Made by a program: the position numbers and the translations under genes. DNA of 64,000 nucleotides from Parelaphostrongylus tenuis (Eukaryota; Nematoda; Chromadorea; Rhabditida; Metastrongylidae). A model generated the notes under the pieces. The model was not told the origin of the DNA. It saw nothing but the letters and a program-made list of their open reading frames with translations, and did not search any database. This document shows, piece after piece, positions 32,220 through 44,866 of this stretch (positions are counted from its first letter, which is position 1; each line of letters begins with the position of its first letter). The stretch covers positions 1 through 64,000 of the forward strand of contig JAHQIW010006123.1 in NCBI GenBank assembly GCA_019055375.1, given 5' to 3'.

Positions 32220-33930
32220 TGTATACGCATTGCTAGTTTTCTATGTAGCTGGACAGGTGCGTAGAGAAAAGCGATAACTCCAAATGCTAAATTTGGTGAA
32301 AATAAGTCCCGTTCATTGCAGCCATTATCTTCAGTTGAGTAATCACACCTATGAAACGCTTCTAAAAAGCGCGATGTGTATCCGGTAGCAGTAACTGATA
32401 TACCGTCAAACACTTAGAGCTGCAACTGGTCCGTAACCGAATGTATCGACACCTCTGCGGAATGCACAACCGCATAATTTGAGCTAACGGGGAGACGGTA
32501 ATTGCATGAGATCTGCTACGGTATGGCTAATCTCTTGCAATGCATACGACAACGAATCCATTGGCGAAACGGGTAGACCATTCTGTTTTCCTATAGAAGA
32601 TCACCTAGCTGAAAAACTCAATGCCGTGCATGAAACTTTGCTTGAGTACACATAGGGAACAGATACATAACGGAGAAGATTTTGATGTAAAAGTCACCAT
32701 CTTACAAAGGAACACAAAATAAAACAAAAAAGTCGTTAAAACTTTTGGAGAATACTGAAAACCCAAATAATGGAAAGCAAAAAAGCGCATCGTGATTGCA
32801 CTTCAACCCGCACCATACCTGAGGCCAACTCTCAGACCTTAGTCGCACTTATTCTCACTCAACGTAAGAATGTGTTGCTTGTTTACAATGATTATTTGAA
32901 AAGCCTGAAAACAACTTTACAATGAGTGTTTTGATAAGAATGTTTAGACTAGTCGACTCAGAAAAGTTTTCATTACGCTTTCGTGCTGAGCTTATGAGGC
33001 TACGTACACTATTTGACTGAGTGAATTGCGGATCAATTTGACTTTCCTAGGCTATGAAGAAGGCAAAGCCGCCGAGCCTCAGCCACTGCATTATTACTGT
33101 GCTAAATTCTTGTATTCAACAAATACCACTATTCAACACCCCTCATGTGCATATCAAGGAAATACACCGGATTATCCAGTGGATAACAAGTCGATTGAAG
33201 AATGCAAGTCTGCTTCGGAGTAGCACTAGAGATTTAGAATAGATGTTGTATCCAAAAGAATTTGCAGTGAAATATAGCTATCCATGTGTGCTTTCCTAGC
33301 GATCATTCATTGTATTTTCACCCATAATGTGTGCCGCCTTAATTTTTGTGGAGAATTGCGATTACGCGTTTTAGTGAACGACAAGTACACTACTGTCTCT
33401 TCAAAGACATTTTCTCTCATTCTATTTTCGTTATTCTTTAATGCATGTTGAGTCCTTGATATAACACTGTAAAAAAGACATTGTGTAGTTAACTAAGGGA
33501 ATTTGAGGAGGAGTAACCGATTCTGTAATTCGCATCTAAAGCTAATTTTTGTCACAGCTTTTGTTTTCTACTACTGAAATTGTGGGTGCCTTCCAATCTC
33601 CTTTTACAAACATAGAGCTTTTTCATTAATTCGTTGTGACTACAAGATTGTTGTGGTTGTCAAACAGATTTTGCGTTGAAGGACGGATCTTAGTGACAGG
33701 ATTACGTTCGGAATGTTGTTTTCAATTGGCTTATTTATAGTGAACATCAATAAAAGTTTCTTTGAATCTTATAGCCGATTGGAAACTTCGCGGAACTAGC
33801 AGTTCTATTGGATTGTCCCGTAATTTCTTTCGCATTATTATTATATTCAACTTTTTTTTCTACATCAAAGTGAAGTTCTGCCAAAATGGTGTAGTATGTG
33901 GAGAATGTTTTACAAGTTCTCATCAAAACA
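32220..33930. other. No gene or recognised repeat
   Basis: Short overlapping frames at 33026-33242 and elsewhere show no domain. Nothing supportable found. Confidence 0.4.
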
Positions 33931-33939
33931 CGAATATAT

Positions 33940-34140
33940 GTTAAAGATTCAGTTCGCTCTTCGTCTTCTCTGTGAACATCGTAAAATACTGCTCGAACAG
34001 GTCCTTTGCAATGTTGAAAACAGCCAGCCTGCGGCGCTCCGAAAGGCGTTCGTTATTGACTGCTGTAAAGTGCTGGGAGTCTGTGGAATAAACTGCCTGT
34101 CGGGATGTGCCGAGCAACACAACCACTCGACCACAGCCTC
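33940..34140 (-). repeat. SINE-B copy 6, well preserved
   Basis: The minus strand begins with the A box GTGGTCGAGTGGTTGTG, then CGCCTTTCGGAGCGCCGCAG and AGAGAAGACGAAGAGCGAAC. ORFs on both strands here reflect the repeat. Confidence 0.75.
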
Positions 34141-34789
34141 CTAAATTCTGAGATCAACTTCAAACCTACAGGCCAAATGCAAAGCCTGTCTAATCCAGAT
34201 TGCTGCCTCACCTCGTAATGAGAATAAACATATCTGAAAACTGCCCTTTATTTAGTACAAGTGTGAACAATCAATATACTATTGGAGTACTAATATGTGA
34301 TTAATATAATGCTTTTGTTTCGCCTACATTTCAATTTGCTCCTTTTCTTCGGAGCAGAATTGATCCGCGTCAATAGTCTTCTAGTTGACGTCCTAGCGGT
34401 TTGGGGTTTTTATTTACGCACCAAGTCGAATTTGTCAGTGCAAAGCACCGCTTGATTGAAGCTCGCTAAAGTGACAGACCCGATGGAGCGGATAATGAAC
34501 CATCTTTCGCAGTTTGAAGTAGATTGAGCAAGACTGTTCATTCCAGTACCCCTTGACCACAAAAGGCGATAAATTTTGTTGCTCAGTTTCAGCCTTGCTG
34601 CTCATCAAGCGCAATTTCATTCCATCTTTTTGCAATACAGGAAGCGATGAGAAATCTATACTTTTGCAAAAAAGTCTTTAGGTGCTGTCTTGCTCGTATT
34701 CCAAAGTAGCATATCAAAATATCGTGGTTGGGATTGCTCCTTGATGCTGACCATTCGGATACCAGTACCATATGTAGCAAGCAGGCATT

Positions 34790-34840
34790 TCGATACGGCC
34801 GTAGCACCACCAATAGCCATCTAAATGAAATGGTATATTT
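34790..34840 (+). mobile_element. Mariner-like scrap
   Basis: GATACGGCCGTAGCACCACC followed by CTAAATGAAATGG matches the reverse complement of about 54640-54695 in the mariner remnant at 54300-54700. Confidence 0.4.
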
Positions 34841-34844
34841 CTCG

Positions 34845-34965
34845 CTCACCGACGAATGTTTTACAGCCAGTGATAGAGCACGATTCCCTAGATGGGGTGA
34901 AATGCGGGTTCGAGTCCGCCTGATGAGAAAGTTTTGCACATCACTCAACATCACTGAGTATATTG
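34845..34965 (+). repeat. SINE-C copy
   Basis: AGTGATAGAGCACGATTCCC, B box ATGCGGGTTCGAGTCCGCC and AAGTTTTGCACATCACTCAA match the 45626-45740 unit. The T-arm pairing is intact. Confidence 0.65.
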
Positions 34966-35149
34966 GTTGCTTACATTCAAACTATGGAAGACGGTTTTTA
35001 GAAATGATTTGATTTCATTAGGTGACGAATTGGCAACCTAGATTAGTTGGATTTTGCATTCAGCTTACTCACTAGCACCTTGCTGCGTTCCCACGGTGTA
35101 GGTATAAGATTCATTTCAGTGATTCACTCAGAAATGCAAACGTAGCTTG

Positions 35150-35395
35150 TCTTATATTCGACTTCTTCAAGTATTATTAGAGGTGAATGAGTGCATCTTA
35201 GGACCTGTATAATGACTTACAGAGCTGTGACGATGCACAAGACCAGTCATTTCATCTTCCAGGCAAGTTGTTCACCAATTTACCATCTCTGGAGCTGGAC
35301 GGCTTTGTGAGTCTGCAGTCGAAGCTGCGGAATTGAATCAGCAATCGACTCAGTATATCGCACACTTCCCTAATCATTGTGCTGCAGGCGCTCAT
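35150..35395 (-). repeat. SINE-A copy 8, old and divergent
   Basis: Recognisable only by the order of blocks (GAGGTGAATGAGTGCATC, CAATTTACC, GCGCTCATTC). Confidence 0.5.
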
Positions 35396-35569
35396 TCAAA
35401 GAATATCTTTGTTGTCCCTTCACCACTTTTTTGACCCGTATGACAGTTTTTTGTATACAGGAAGAACTGGAAACCAACAATTGATTCTCATATGAAAATG
35501 CTTCTGAGCAAAATTATTGATGCGACATTTTCATCATTTATAAAGCCTTTGGCACGAGATTGGTGATAG

Positions 35570-35880
35570 AAATTTTGTACAGCTAACGTTTCGACGCGTT
35601 CTTTTTTCTTCTTAGCCGATGATTTGAGCCGATTGCTCACAGTTCCTCGCCCTCACTGTGCTCTTCGTTTTCGTTGCCGATCGAACTATCGTCTTCGGTG
35701 TTCACAGCTTGAACAAAGAACCTCACTTGGCGATAGCCTCGTATGCAAATGGCTGTTGATGATAATGATTGTCCGCTGATAACATCTTGTTTTCCAACGA
35801 ACAGTATATCCTGTTGTATTTGGTAGGGCAGCACAGAGTGTTATGATATAATGTAAGCAAACTTCACTTAAGCAATGCTC
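35570..35880. repeat. Repeat family H copy
   Basis: Matches 18783-18900 at its left end (AACGTTTCGACG, GCCGATGATTTGAGC) and ends with TAAGCAATGCTCGCCGAGG, resembling 19558. Confidence 0.4.
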
Positions 35881-35889
35881 GCCGAGGAA

Positions 35890-37110
35890 GATTCCAATAG
35901 ATCGACATTGAAGGTGAGATCAATGTCGCGGTTAAAGCTAATTTGACTATATTTAAGACCAACTGTCTATTAACCTAATTTGACTAATTTGACTTGCAGT
36001 ATATTGGATTCACATTTCATTTGCCGTCAAACTGAGCAATACGGCTTCCTATTTTTATTTCCATCGAGAGTTCATATAGAAAAACAAAGAGTGAAATAAA
36101 GCTTTTCGGTGGACTTGAGAGATTTGTAGACAAAATTCAGGCCCTTAATTAAGAGTCAGTTTTGATTGATTTCGTTATATTTTTTACTTTTGTACTATAG
36201 TTTTGTTTTTTCAGACACTTAATTTATACTTAGTTTGATTGAATTCGTTATATTTTTTTATCCTATATTTTTGCTAACTTCAACACAAAAAAAAATCCTC
36301 AGCAATGAGCTGTCTGGATCTGGGTAGATGTTAGAAGTTACTTTTTTCCTGTAATTCCGAGATCATCAAAGCTACAGCGTCTCACAGATGTACACAGAGT
36401 GAAGTGCTTCCAGACAACTCTGAATACATTACACGATTCTGATGGTGAATCAGCATGAACATTAAGCGACATTCATATATAAGACAAAGTTCTTTAGCAG
36501 CAGCCGACTATACAGGAGAAAAGTTTGAAGATTTCCGTGGAAAATGGATGAAAAAAACACCAAACGACGAAAATGAACAAAATTGAGTTCTAAACAATTG
36601 ATTAGAAAACTACTAAGAAGACATCTTTTACGGGTAACGCGTATCGTAGTATGTCTATACCTTGACTTTTGAAATGATTGCCACAATTTAAAGAAAAAGT
36701 TTTCTTCACCCATCTAAGCCATTGGAGATATGTAAGATTTTCAAGAAAGCCACACCGCCGTCAATGTCTCAAATATTAGATCAATATAGAAAGAAAACAT
36801 AGAGACCTAAAGGAAATCTTAAGGTGCGACAATGAGTTGGCCTTTCACGAAACTTCTAGTCTCATTTATCCACAGAACTAAAGCACACTCCGGTGATACA
36901 TTATGGATAAAAACACAACTAGTCGTAGTTCAAAATACTTACACTACGTAGGTTTCCTTGTATACAATATATACCTCCTGTTCCTTCTACACTGAATTAC
37001 ACTCAGATTTCAACAACTTTTATTCTGCGGAATAAAAAAATAGGCAGTAACAAACAGAAAGGTTGAAGAATACTGCGAATATAAAAGAGTTATGACGACA
37101 AATTCACTGG
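35890..37110. other. No gene or recognised repeat
   Basis: Very AT-rich with homopolymer runs; nothing supportable. Confidence 0.4.
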
Positions 37111-37116
37111 GCAGTT

Positions 37117-37593
37117 TTATGTTATTTCCATGTAATAATGCCTCTTACCAGGAAAATATTTTTGCGATTTGTCATTGTCATTACGACCATGCCACGTGAT
37201 ACTGCCTGAAGTAGTTGATGCTCTCCTCTTTTGTCTGAAAAATGAGTAGCCAAAAATGCAAAAATTGCTGGCACTAGCTCTCTTAATTATAGAAAAAGAG
37301 TGACTTCCTAGCAAGCACCCTATCGGTATCGATTTATCAGTTACTAAGATACCTGCTTGGCTCGCTTTAACGAACGGTGAGAAGCCCAACAGACCTTCTA
37401 ATGCCTCTCTCGGCGTCCCCGTCTGCTTCAGTAAGTTACGTCGAGCTGGGCCTCGACACACATCACCGCGCGCGTTTCCGTAGTTGACAGAGATCGGAAC
37501 TTTTTTCGACGAGTTTGATGAGGTAAAACAATTCTGTGGAAACATTATACGCATCGAGGAAAGTTCTAATCTCTGCCAACTATTGAAACGCAT
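37117..37593 (-). other. 158-codon open frame, unrecognised
   Basis: The longest open frame in the window that is not explained by a known repeat. The middle (about 37300-37480) is GC-richer than its surroundings and encodes NLLKQTGTPREALEGLLGF and SQAGILVTDKSIPIGC. The C-terminal part is basic with KR and RR pairs. There is no signal peptide at the given start. It could be one or two exons of a small gene, or chance. No splice-linked neighbours were found. Confidence 0.25.
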
Positions 37594-38204
37594 GATGTTG
37601 TACTGCAGTACTATTGTATTTAATAAATGCTGTAATTGTCAGTCTCGGAACTGTCTATCAAAATGGCTACTAAATTCAACAGATAATCTGCAACAGATTT
37701 CTGTGGGAGCTAATTGGATGCCCATTATGCAGCAGAACCATGTCATGTCAACATCCATTCTCACATACACGATAGAATAGTCTTCGTGGAATCTTGGATG
37801 ATCGAAAGTCTTCATGGTCAGTATTCTTAACATAAATGATTGTCCAACCTAAACGGACAGCCACTTTTTCATTTATTCGAATAGCAGAATATGATCGTCA
37901 GATCACAGCTTTGAAGCTTGCTTTTAAAAGGCTATCGGACTGACTCATTCAGACCAGCTCCTTATTGCGCATCTTTTTTTTGAGCATTTGTACCTACAAA
38001 TTATTTTGAAGTTAACGACAGAGCTTCGGTTTTTCTCCAAGCGTCGGCAAACTTTTTCTCTTGGTGATAGGACACAACTTAACCTTACCATCTCCTCATC
38101 TTTCGTTAGGTCTCCCTCCATTTGCCAGTTAGACGAGAATATAATTGGTTGCGTTACTGATCATTGTAAATTCTTCTTTTTTCAACACTTCACTTTGTTC
38201 GATA

Positions 38205-38435
38205 AGTCTCACACTGTGTTTTTGCACTGTTAGCAACCCAGTACTTCCAGCATTCAAACCATTTTTCCTTCTTTTTCTTGAACGTCGCGGATGATGGTTG
38301 AGCTCTTCTTCTTGCAATCGCGAGGATGATTTGGTTGTGGTGTTTCACAGGGCGTTCGTTGTGGACTGTCGCAGTGTTGGGGAAGTGGGGCCTGCCCGCC
38401 CCGGGGCGAGCATCACGACCACTCGGCTACGGCTC
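38205..38435 (-). repeat. SINE-B copy 7
   Basis: CCCAGTACTTCCAGCATTCA is the reversed tail; TTCACAGGGCGTTCGTTGTG the body; CACGACCACTCGGCTACGGC the reversed head. Confidence 0.7.
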
Positions 38436-39329
38436 CACAGATTTCTTTATAACGGATCAAAATAGCTTCTATGGAGAATGCGGCGATGCCTAATACGAGG
38501 TGACAAGAAGGTCAGGAAGCTTTGCTTTAACACTCATGGGGCGTGATCGAACTCCTCATGTACAATTTACTGACGCCATGTCTAGTTGAGACGTTATTTG
38601 TTTTGAGGAAATGAATTTCGAAAGATATGCTGCGTATGAGAGTTCGTACACTTTCTTTATTCTGCCATTTAAGTCCGCAAAAACAAATCTTTTGAAGGGA
38701 CTTGTTATTGCAAACTACTTTCTTCAACTGATGAAGGAGCGCTTGTTTTGTACTAAGCATTTACACTAATCAGTGAGTAGCAATTGATTGTGGTCATTCC
38801 TTTACAATATGTGACTTGGAGATGGAGCACGGTTAAGCGGAAGGGAATGATCTCGTACGAGTTGACAAGGAATGGTAATGGAGGGATGCATAATAGATCC
38901 AGTACGGGAACTGATTCCTTCTCACCAGTTTTTTTTCTCAAATTCTATGTTTATAGGTGTTTATCACAGTGTTAATATGAAGACAAGTTTGTATCGGCCC
39001 ATTCTTTGAATATTCGCCGAATCAAATGATCTTAACATAAAATTTAGATAATATTTGGATCCGGGTGCATGAATGGAAATTTGCTCGATTTTGAAGTCGA
39101 TGATGCAAGATGAGCCTTACGTTGCATTCTACTCCTTGTTACTGGCAACAACTATGAAAAAAGGAATCACAAAGCCGAGGGCAAACGCTTACATTAAATT
39201 TTAATTGGTTTCCTTCTAGTCCTATAATATCATGCGAATGCTGCAACGAATTTCCAATCTGATGACGAAAACCTGAAATTGCTAACATATTGCAGAAATA
39301 GGTAAAAATTTTGTAACTGCTTAGGAACA

Positions 39330-39460
39330 AATGAGTAGTAATTAAGTATATAAATATATATATATATATATATAAGCATTATATATACATATATGCGCAT
39401 ACATATATACTCAATTACTATATATATATATATATATATATATTTATGTACACGGAAGAC
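39330..39460. repeat. TA microsatellite
   Basis: Long TATATA runs interrupted by GCATTATATATACATATATG. Adjoins the 5' side of the RTE-alpha copy 2 fragment. Confidence 0.85.
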
Positions 39461-39465
39461 CAAAG

Positions 39466-39680
39466 ACCACCGGCACAATGGTCCGATTTCTTCGCGAAAA
39501 CCTAAAAGAAAGATATGATGCTTAGCAGATCTCTAGAGCGAGGAGGACCGCTGGGCTACTGTTGCACCGTGATAGGGCAAAAATGGAAGTGTCGCTGGTG
39601 CCCGCTCGAGTCATTCGACGATCAACGAGACGGAAGGTGATAGGGGTGACAGGTGAAATACATACATAATGTATATGTAT
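39466..39680 (+). mobile_element. RTE-alpha 3' fragment copy 2, very short
   Basis: Matches only the last part of copies 1 and 3 (TGGTCCGATTTCTTCGCG through CTCGAGTCATTCGACGATCA and GTGACAGGTGA). Frames are broken by indels. Strongly 5' truncated, with a TA microsatellite on the 5' side and a TACATACATAATG tail on the 3' side. Confidence 0.8.
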
Positions 39681-39689
39681 AAACACAGA

Positions 39690-40560
39690 GTAGGTGAAAA
39701 ATTCTTCTTTTGTTAATTCTAGCATTGATATAATATTTTTTTCACTAATGCTGAAAATTTTATTAGATTATTCGATCAATTTTCGCTTGAAATATGTTTT
39801 ACTTGCTTGTCTATTTCCAATTGTGCTTAAGTTGCGGATCATAAAAATTGGTAAAAATCGTGACACCGCAGTAGTTGAGTTGCACAAGATGCACGCACAC
39901 GTTTCCAGCGTGTTCGTATCAGGCATTTGTCAAAGCCGAATCACTACACAGTCGTCATGATCAACGTTAACTCAAGAAGACTAGAGGTCTGTAGTAGCAA
40001 AAGTCATAAGCCACAGTCATTCTTCAGCTTTTGTGATGGTCTAGACCGGCGTTTGCGCCAGAGGAAAGACGCCGTTGGCCTTCGTCATCGGAAACGTCAA
40101 AATCAACGCTGCCAACTATAAGTAGCAAATTTTCCTGGCATACTATAGTCTTTGATTACTCAATGCTTTCACGGATTTACGCTTCAGTAGGACTGTGCTC
40201 CTGCGCATTCCGGCCCTTTTTCAACCATAGCCATGTCTCAAGACCTGTTCCTACGCTTTTGGGGCAACTACATTTGGCCGTCAAGCTCGCCAGATCTCAA
40301 CTTAATGGATTACTTCTTGTGGTCCGTATGGAGGAATAAGTTTTTGTTATTCTCTAAACTAGCATAGTCGTGCGCAAAACGGTTTTGACACGCCCTTAGG
40401 ACGAAATCATGGTGCAAATGTGTGCGAGTATCTTGTGCAGCTCAACTACTGCGATACGTTGATTTTCTCAACTCTTCACTTAAGCATTACCGAAAATATC
40501 CAACGAATAAAACAGTTTATAGGTCAATCAATAAAAAAATCTATAATGAATTCTCAGCAT
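39690..40560 (+). mobile_element. Mariner/Tc1-like transposon remnant, plus-oriented
   Basis: The plus strand encodes QDCAPAHS near 40190 and WPSSSPDLNLMDYFLWSV near 40290, the QDxAPAH and SPDLNPMDY blocks of Tc1/mariner DDE transposases. A piece of the distal part recurs inverted: 39860-39925 is similar to the reverse complement of 40400-40465. The leading part (39690-39850) resembles the reverse complement of 41520-41700. Confidence 0.65.
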
Positions 40561-41720
40561 CGCCTTTGTTGAGTTATATACATTTATAAAGTCGCTTGCG
40601 AAGATTTTCAACGACTTTCGCACATTTTTCCATCGTATTTTCGTCGTAAGCGCGTGCCGAAGCCGCTTTGAGCGCTTACGATAGTGTAGCGAGTAGCCGA
40701 GACTTTTCTTCGCTATGAACCAGACGGAGATCCAGTGGGTTGAGACCTGGCGAGATGGACGCCCGGATATCCTTGTCCTTCAGCCTGAAAACAGCCCTTG
40801 ACAGATGGCAATCGTTGAACGGGCCGAATGAGCATAAACCCAGTCTTGCCGCAGCATATATTCGTCGGCGCCAAGGTGTTGAGTATTCTGAAGCCCCAGT
40901 ACGCCCTGTCAGACTTGCTGCTGATAGCTAGTACATTCACTTTAGCGTTTCTGTTGATGAGGACCCACGGCATCTTTCCGGTAGCCCAAATGTCACCGCA
41001 CACCATTACGGAAGCCGGAAAATGACTTCGACATAGAGCTTTGCCATTGTGCGCTTCTGCTGATCCTTCTTGAAAAGTTGGCGCTGATTCTGCGATTGTG
41101 AAGTGCTTCGGCTGTAAATTTCTTCTCATTCGTAAATATCACCTTCACAAATGAGCACCAGAGATCAAACGGTTATTCAGCGAGCCTTTGGAAACCATTC
41201 CTCTCCCATCTTTTCGTCGAGGATATGAACACGTACGATCTTGCAGCTGCGGCCTTTCAGCCTATTTTTACACTGTTTCAGAAGTTCCCCTCATAGATTC
41301 CGAGTTTCGTTGCCATTTTACGCATCGAGCTTCTGTATTTCTTCGAATATGGCAAAGGACCTTTTGAATGCTTCCGGAATAGACCCGATGCTTGAACGAC
41401 CTTTTCAAGGATGCTCCTACTTTATTTAAAACGTTTCGTAGCTCTGAGGACACTTGCTGGTCTGAAACCAGTTATTTTAGTGATGTTATCCATTTCCAAT
41501 TCTGTCTTGTGCAACCCAACTACTGGTGTGCTCCATAACTCAACACAGTTAAGAATAGACAGGTAATTGAAACGGATTTTCTACTAAAGCTGGACAAAAA
41601 ATTCAATAAAATTGTTAGCATCATAAAAAATATCATATAAATCGTGGAATCGACAAATACAAATTTATTAGAACTTTTTACGCACCCAGGATGCGCAAAC
41701 GTGTGCATGGGTACTTTTGC
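40560..41720 (-). mobile_element. Mariner/Tc1-like transposon remnant, minus-oriented
   Basis: On the minus strand: RNTEARCVKWQRNS (helix-turn-helix region, near 41330), then HFPASVMVCGDIWATGKMPW and LINRNAKVNV of the catalytic domain (41130-40900), then LNPLD near 40740 and ENLRKRL at the end. Several frameshifts. It lies tail-to-tail with the plus-oriented remnant, both ending near 40560, so the pair forms a degraded inverted duplication. Confidence 0.7.
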
Positions 41721-41829
41721 CGATTTATTATTGGATTTATTGAATCTCAGAAAAGTATCATACCTCTGCTATCGACCGCTCTTTTACAGACCCGCTTGAA
41801 ACGAATTAATCTGGCAAGAATATGACTTG

Positions 41830-41960
41830 TCGTGAGCCGATAGATCTAGTGCACGGAACAGAGCGAGGGTGCTACTGATGAGTCCCAATAGGACGAAATA
41901 GGCACCTGTATAGCACTAGACCTATGGCTCAAGAGAATCATATCCTTATCAGGTTAATAC
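41830..41960 (-). repeat. Family E-like copy
   Basis: GGGTGCTACTGATGAGTCCC and CGAAATAGGCACCTGTATAG recur at 42150-42235. Confidence 0.45.
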
Positions 41961-42089
41961 GTTTTGAGCTGGTCTGTAAAAGAGAAAGTCAATAGCACAG
42001 CTATGATTTATCATAAAAGCCGCATGCTCAAGTGCCTGTCACCACAACGTCAGGTAATGCCATCATTCGACTTGGGGTGATTATTTTTT

Positions 42090-42235
42090 ACTCGGCGTCG
42101 ATTCTTTTAGAGGTATTTAGCCTCAGAGGATCGACGGAACCAATGGAGAGTGTTATTGACGAGTCCCAATAGAACGAAATAGGCACCTATATAGCACTAA
42201 ACCTATCGCCTCAAAGCAACTCATCCCTCTCAGGA
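42090..42235 (-). repeat. Family E-like copy
   Basis: Starts CTCGGCGTCGATTCTTTTAG, the family terminus, and continues with GACGAGTCCCAATAGAACG as in the copy at 41830. Confidence 0.5.
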
Positions 42236-43023
42236 CTGTGTTTAAACGATGAAGAATATAAGGATACCGTGCAAATATACCTCATGAAGCTTGAGCAACT
42301 CACATTCTTTGAACCATCGCTTAACGGCCCTGTTGACTTTGTTGTTGTAATAATATAGCACAAATGCCGTGGTGGTGGATAGCAGAGCAATACTGATGTC
42401 ATAGATTAAACCAAAAGTTTTTTGAAGAATCAGAATGGGATCGATGTCGCTAAAAGACACAAAAGTTTGTTTACTTTGCAGCACTGTTATTGAAAGTCTC
42501 TAATATAGGCAAAGTGATGTGCAAGATGTTCTTTCAAATAGTACTGCGTGCAAATAAGTTTGCGTATTTAAGGTGCGCATTTACATTCTGATTTCCTAGA
42601 GATTCTTTCACACAATTATTCAATTTAGATTGGAAGCAGACACAATCTAAGTCTTTGTCTGATAAACTGAACTTACAGAAAGTATATGAGAAGAATGAGA
42701 GACGTCCAGCCGATGAGAATTTGGGCTGAGAAAATAGTCATGAATCGAAATAACCACCTCGCTGTCTCTACGTTGTCCCTGATCTGCAAGCAACAAGCGG
42801 CGGCTTATGCAGGGTATGAAAGTTAGCAATAATATAATCTTTCGCATTTTTCATTCATCTCAGGGAGATAACTGGATATAGTATTAATGGAATCCAAGAG
42901 TAAATACAACTTTTATGATCAAAATTCAATAAGAAGCAAGTTTTACTTCATTGAACGAATGTGGTCATAACAAGAGTGGGTGTAAAAAACTCTACTTCTA
43001 CGCTTTACTTACAAAAAAAGCTA

Positions 43024-43205
43024 AATAAAAAGGCGTTCATCACTCCCTGAGCGATGCGCCACGCATTCGTCTTCAATTTTAACTTCGTTTCGAGGTGATT
43101 GAATGCATATGTGGCCTTGTGAATGACTCACGGTGACCTCCCGTTGATCCGAGTCACTGTTGCTTATCCTTCAAATCAAGTCTGAGACCAGTCTGGTACC
43201 AACAA
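43024..43205 (-). repeat. SINE-A copy 9, tRNA-like head missing
   Basis: Tail and body only (GGCGTTCATCACTCCCTGAG, GATTGAATGCATATGTGGCC). It breaks off at 43205 before the head, the 5' truncation expected of incomplete target-primed reverse transcription. Confidence 0.7.
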
Positions 43206-43439
43206 TGTTCATCACCAATAGAATAACTTCTTCGCACCTGAATAGCTGCCTTCTCATGGAGACATTCTCGGAGATGAAACAGAAGACGGCTGGGAAGCGC
43301 TTAAACCGCATTACTAGCTCCAGATGCTTAGACGACTATCCTTTTTCTCTATTTTATATGACCCACTAGATCACGTTTTTACTCTGCTGATCCCAGAATT
43401 TTCGGCATTCAATTTGCTTTCTTAAATTCACCATCCTGT

Positions 43440-43620
43440 AGGCATTCAAACATTTCTCGTGCTGTTTCGACCGTTGCTTGAGGATTTTGTTTTCTTCATA
43501 AATGACTTCGAATGCTGGTTTAGAGTAGTCTTCTTGCGATCACGGAGATAATTAAGCTGAGGCTTTCCGCACAGCGTTCGTTGACTGACTACGGAAAAGT
43601 ATTCGGCAAGAGGATAACCA
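43440..43620 (-). repeat. SINE-B copy 8, head missing
   Basis: CTTGCGATCACGGAGATAAT and CCGCACAGCGTTCGTTGACT match the body; the head is lost beyond 43620. Confidence 0.5.
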
Positions 43621-43639
43621 ACCTAGCTTCATGGTAACT

Positions 43640-44560
43640 TTCGTATCACTACCCAATTAGCGACCGCCGTTATCTGGATTATGTATCAGTGTAACACCTG
43701 TCATCTCTTTTGATGGCCCAGTAACTCTAGCCAGCACCAGCAAAACATCTCTAACGCATATTAGATTGGCCAAAAAGGTTCTCTTGGAGTAAGGAATTGT
43801 TGGGCATCATCTTTCCCTTCAGGATTCCAGGGCAATGTAGCTATTTTTTAATGAAGGGTAGGTACAATTCATTTCTGGTGAACGGAAATTACTGCGCATT
43901 ACAAATCATTGTGTTTATAGTTCGCAAAATGGTTATGGTGCGAATTTGGTTCTGAGACAGAAAAAAATTTGCTACAGGAAATTTCACTACTGAAGTGTTT
44001 TCAATCTCAAAGTAATACACCTACTACGCTTGATTTGCAGAAATTTGGATCACAGAGTCTTACTTTACGACATAGCTCCCTCAACGATGATGACAATTTC
44101 TGAAGTTGATCTGATGTTATCAAAATCATATTTATTTAGACAACTTGCTCTCAGGGTCATGAGATCTGGCGGTTTTTCATTCGTTACCATGCTGCCGCCG
44201 TTCAAGGGAGAAATGTATGGGGTCAGCTGTCGTTTGCGAAAAATTTTCTCGAATAGAATTCAATTAGGCGCAGGAACTATATGAATAGATTTTATGAGTG
44301 AAAAATCTCAAAGTGATAAGGAAACCGATCTAAGTGGCCAAGTTGTATTATTATTGTTACTGTGCTGGTCTATTTGAAAAATGAGCTCAGTTGTAGAAAG
44401 AACAACGTCTCTGAACGCTGTTTCATCTAAAGAGCTATTCAAATTCATAAGGTTCGACATAAAGAACATCATTGTTCGTGTAGCCTATAGCAATTATACA
44501 TCCAAATAGAAGCTAAACCTTTACTGCAATGACACTTTCCTTGCTATATCGTTCACGATA
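43640..44560. other. No gene recognised
   Basis: An 84-codon plus-strand frame at 44030-44284 has no recognisable domain and no supporting splice partners. Confidence 0.35.
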
Positions 44561-44562
44561 GA

Positions 44563-44866
44563 GCGCATGTGGCGCAGTGGTTAGATGTGCTCTGTGTTGC
44601 ACACAAGGTCGATGGTTCGATGTTGCCCTCATGACTCGCCAAACCATCCATCTCTCCGGGGTCGATAATTTGGTGCCGGACTGGTCGTAGACTTATGTGG
44701 GAGGATAAGCAACACTGAATCGGTATAGCGGAAGGCCACCGCGAGTCATTGGTAAGGTTATGTAGGCATTTAATCACCTCAAACAAGGTTAAAAATTGAA
44801 GATGAATGCATGGCACATCCCTCAAAAGTTGATATATGCCGAGAGCTTTATCTTTTATCCTTTTAT
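44563..44866 (+). repeat. SINE-A copy 10, well preserved
   Basis: Head GCGCATGTGGCGCAGTGG, B box GATGGTTCGATG, tail GAGAGCTTTATC. Full length. Confidence 0.8.

Noticed and set aside
39230..39478. 82-codon minus-strand frame rich in YIYIYI
   Set aside because: Translation of the TA microsatellite.
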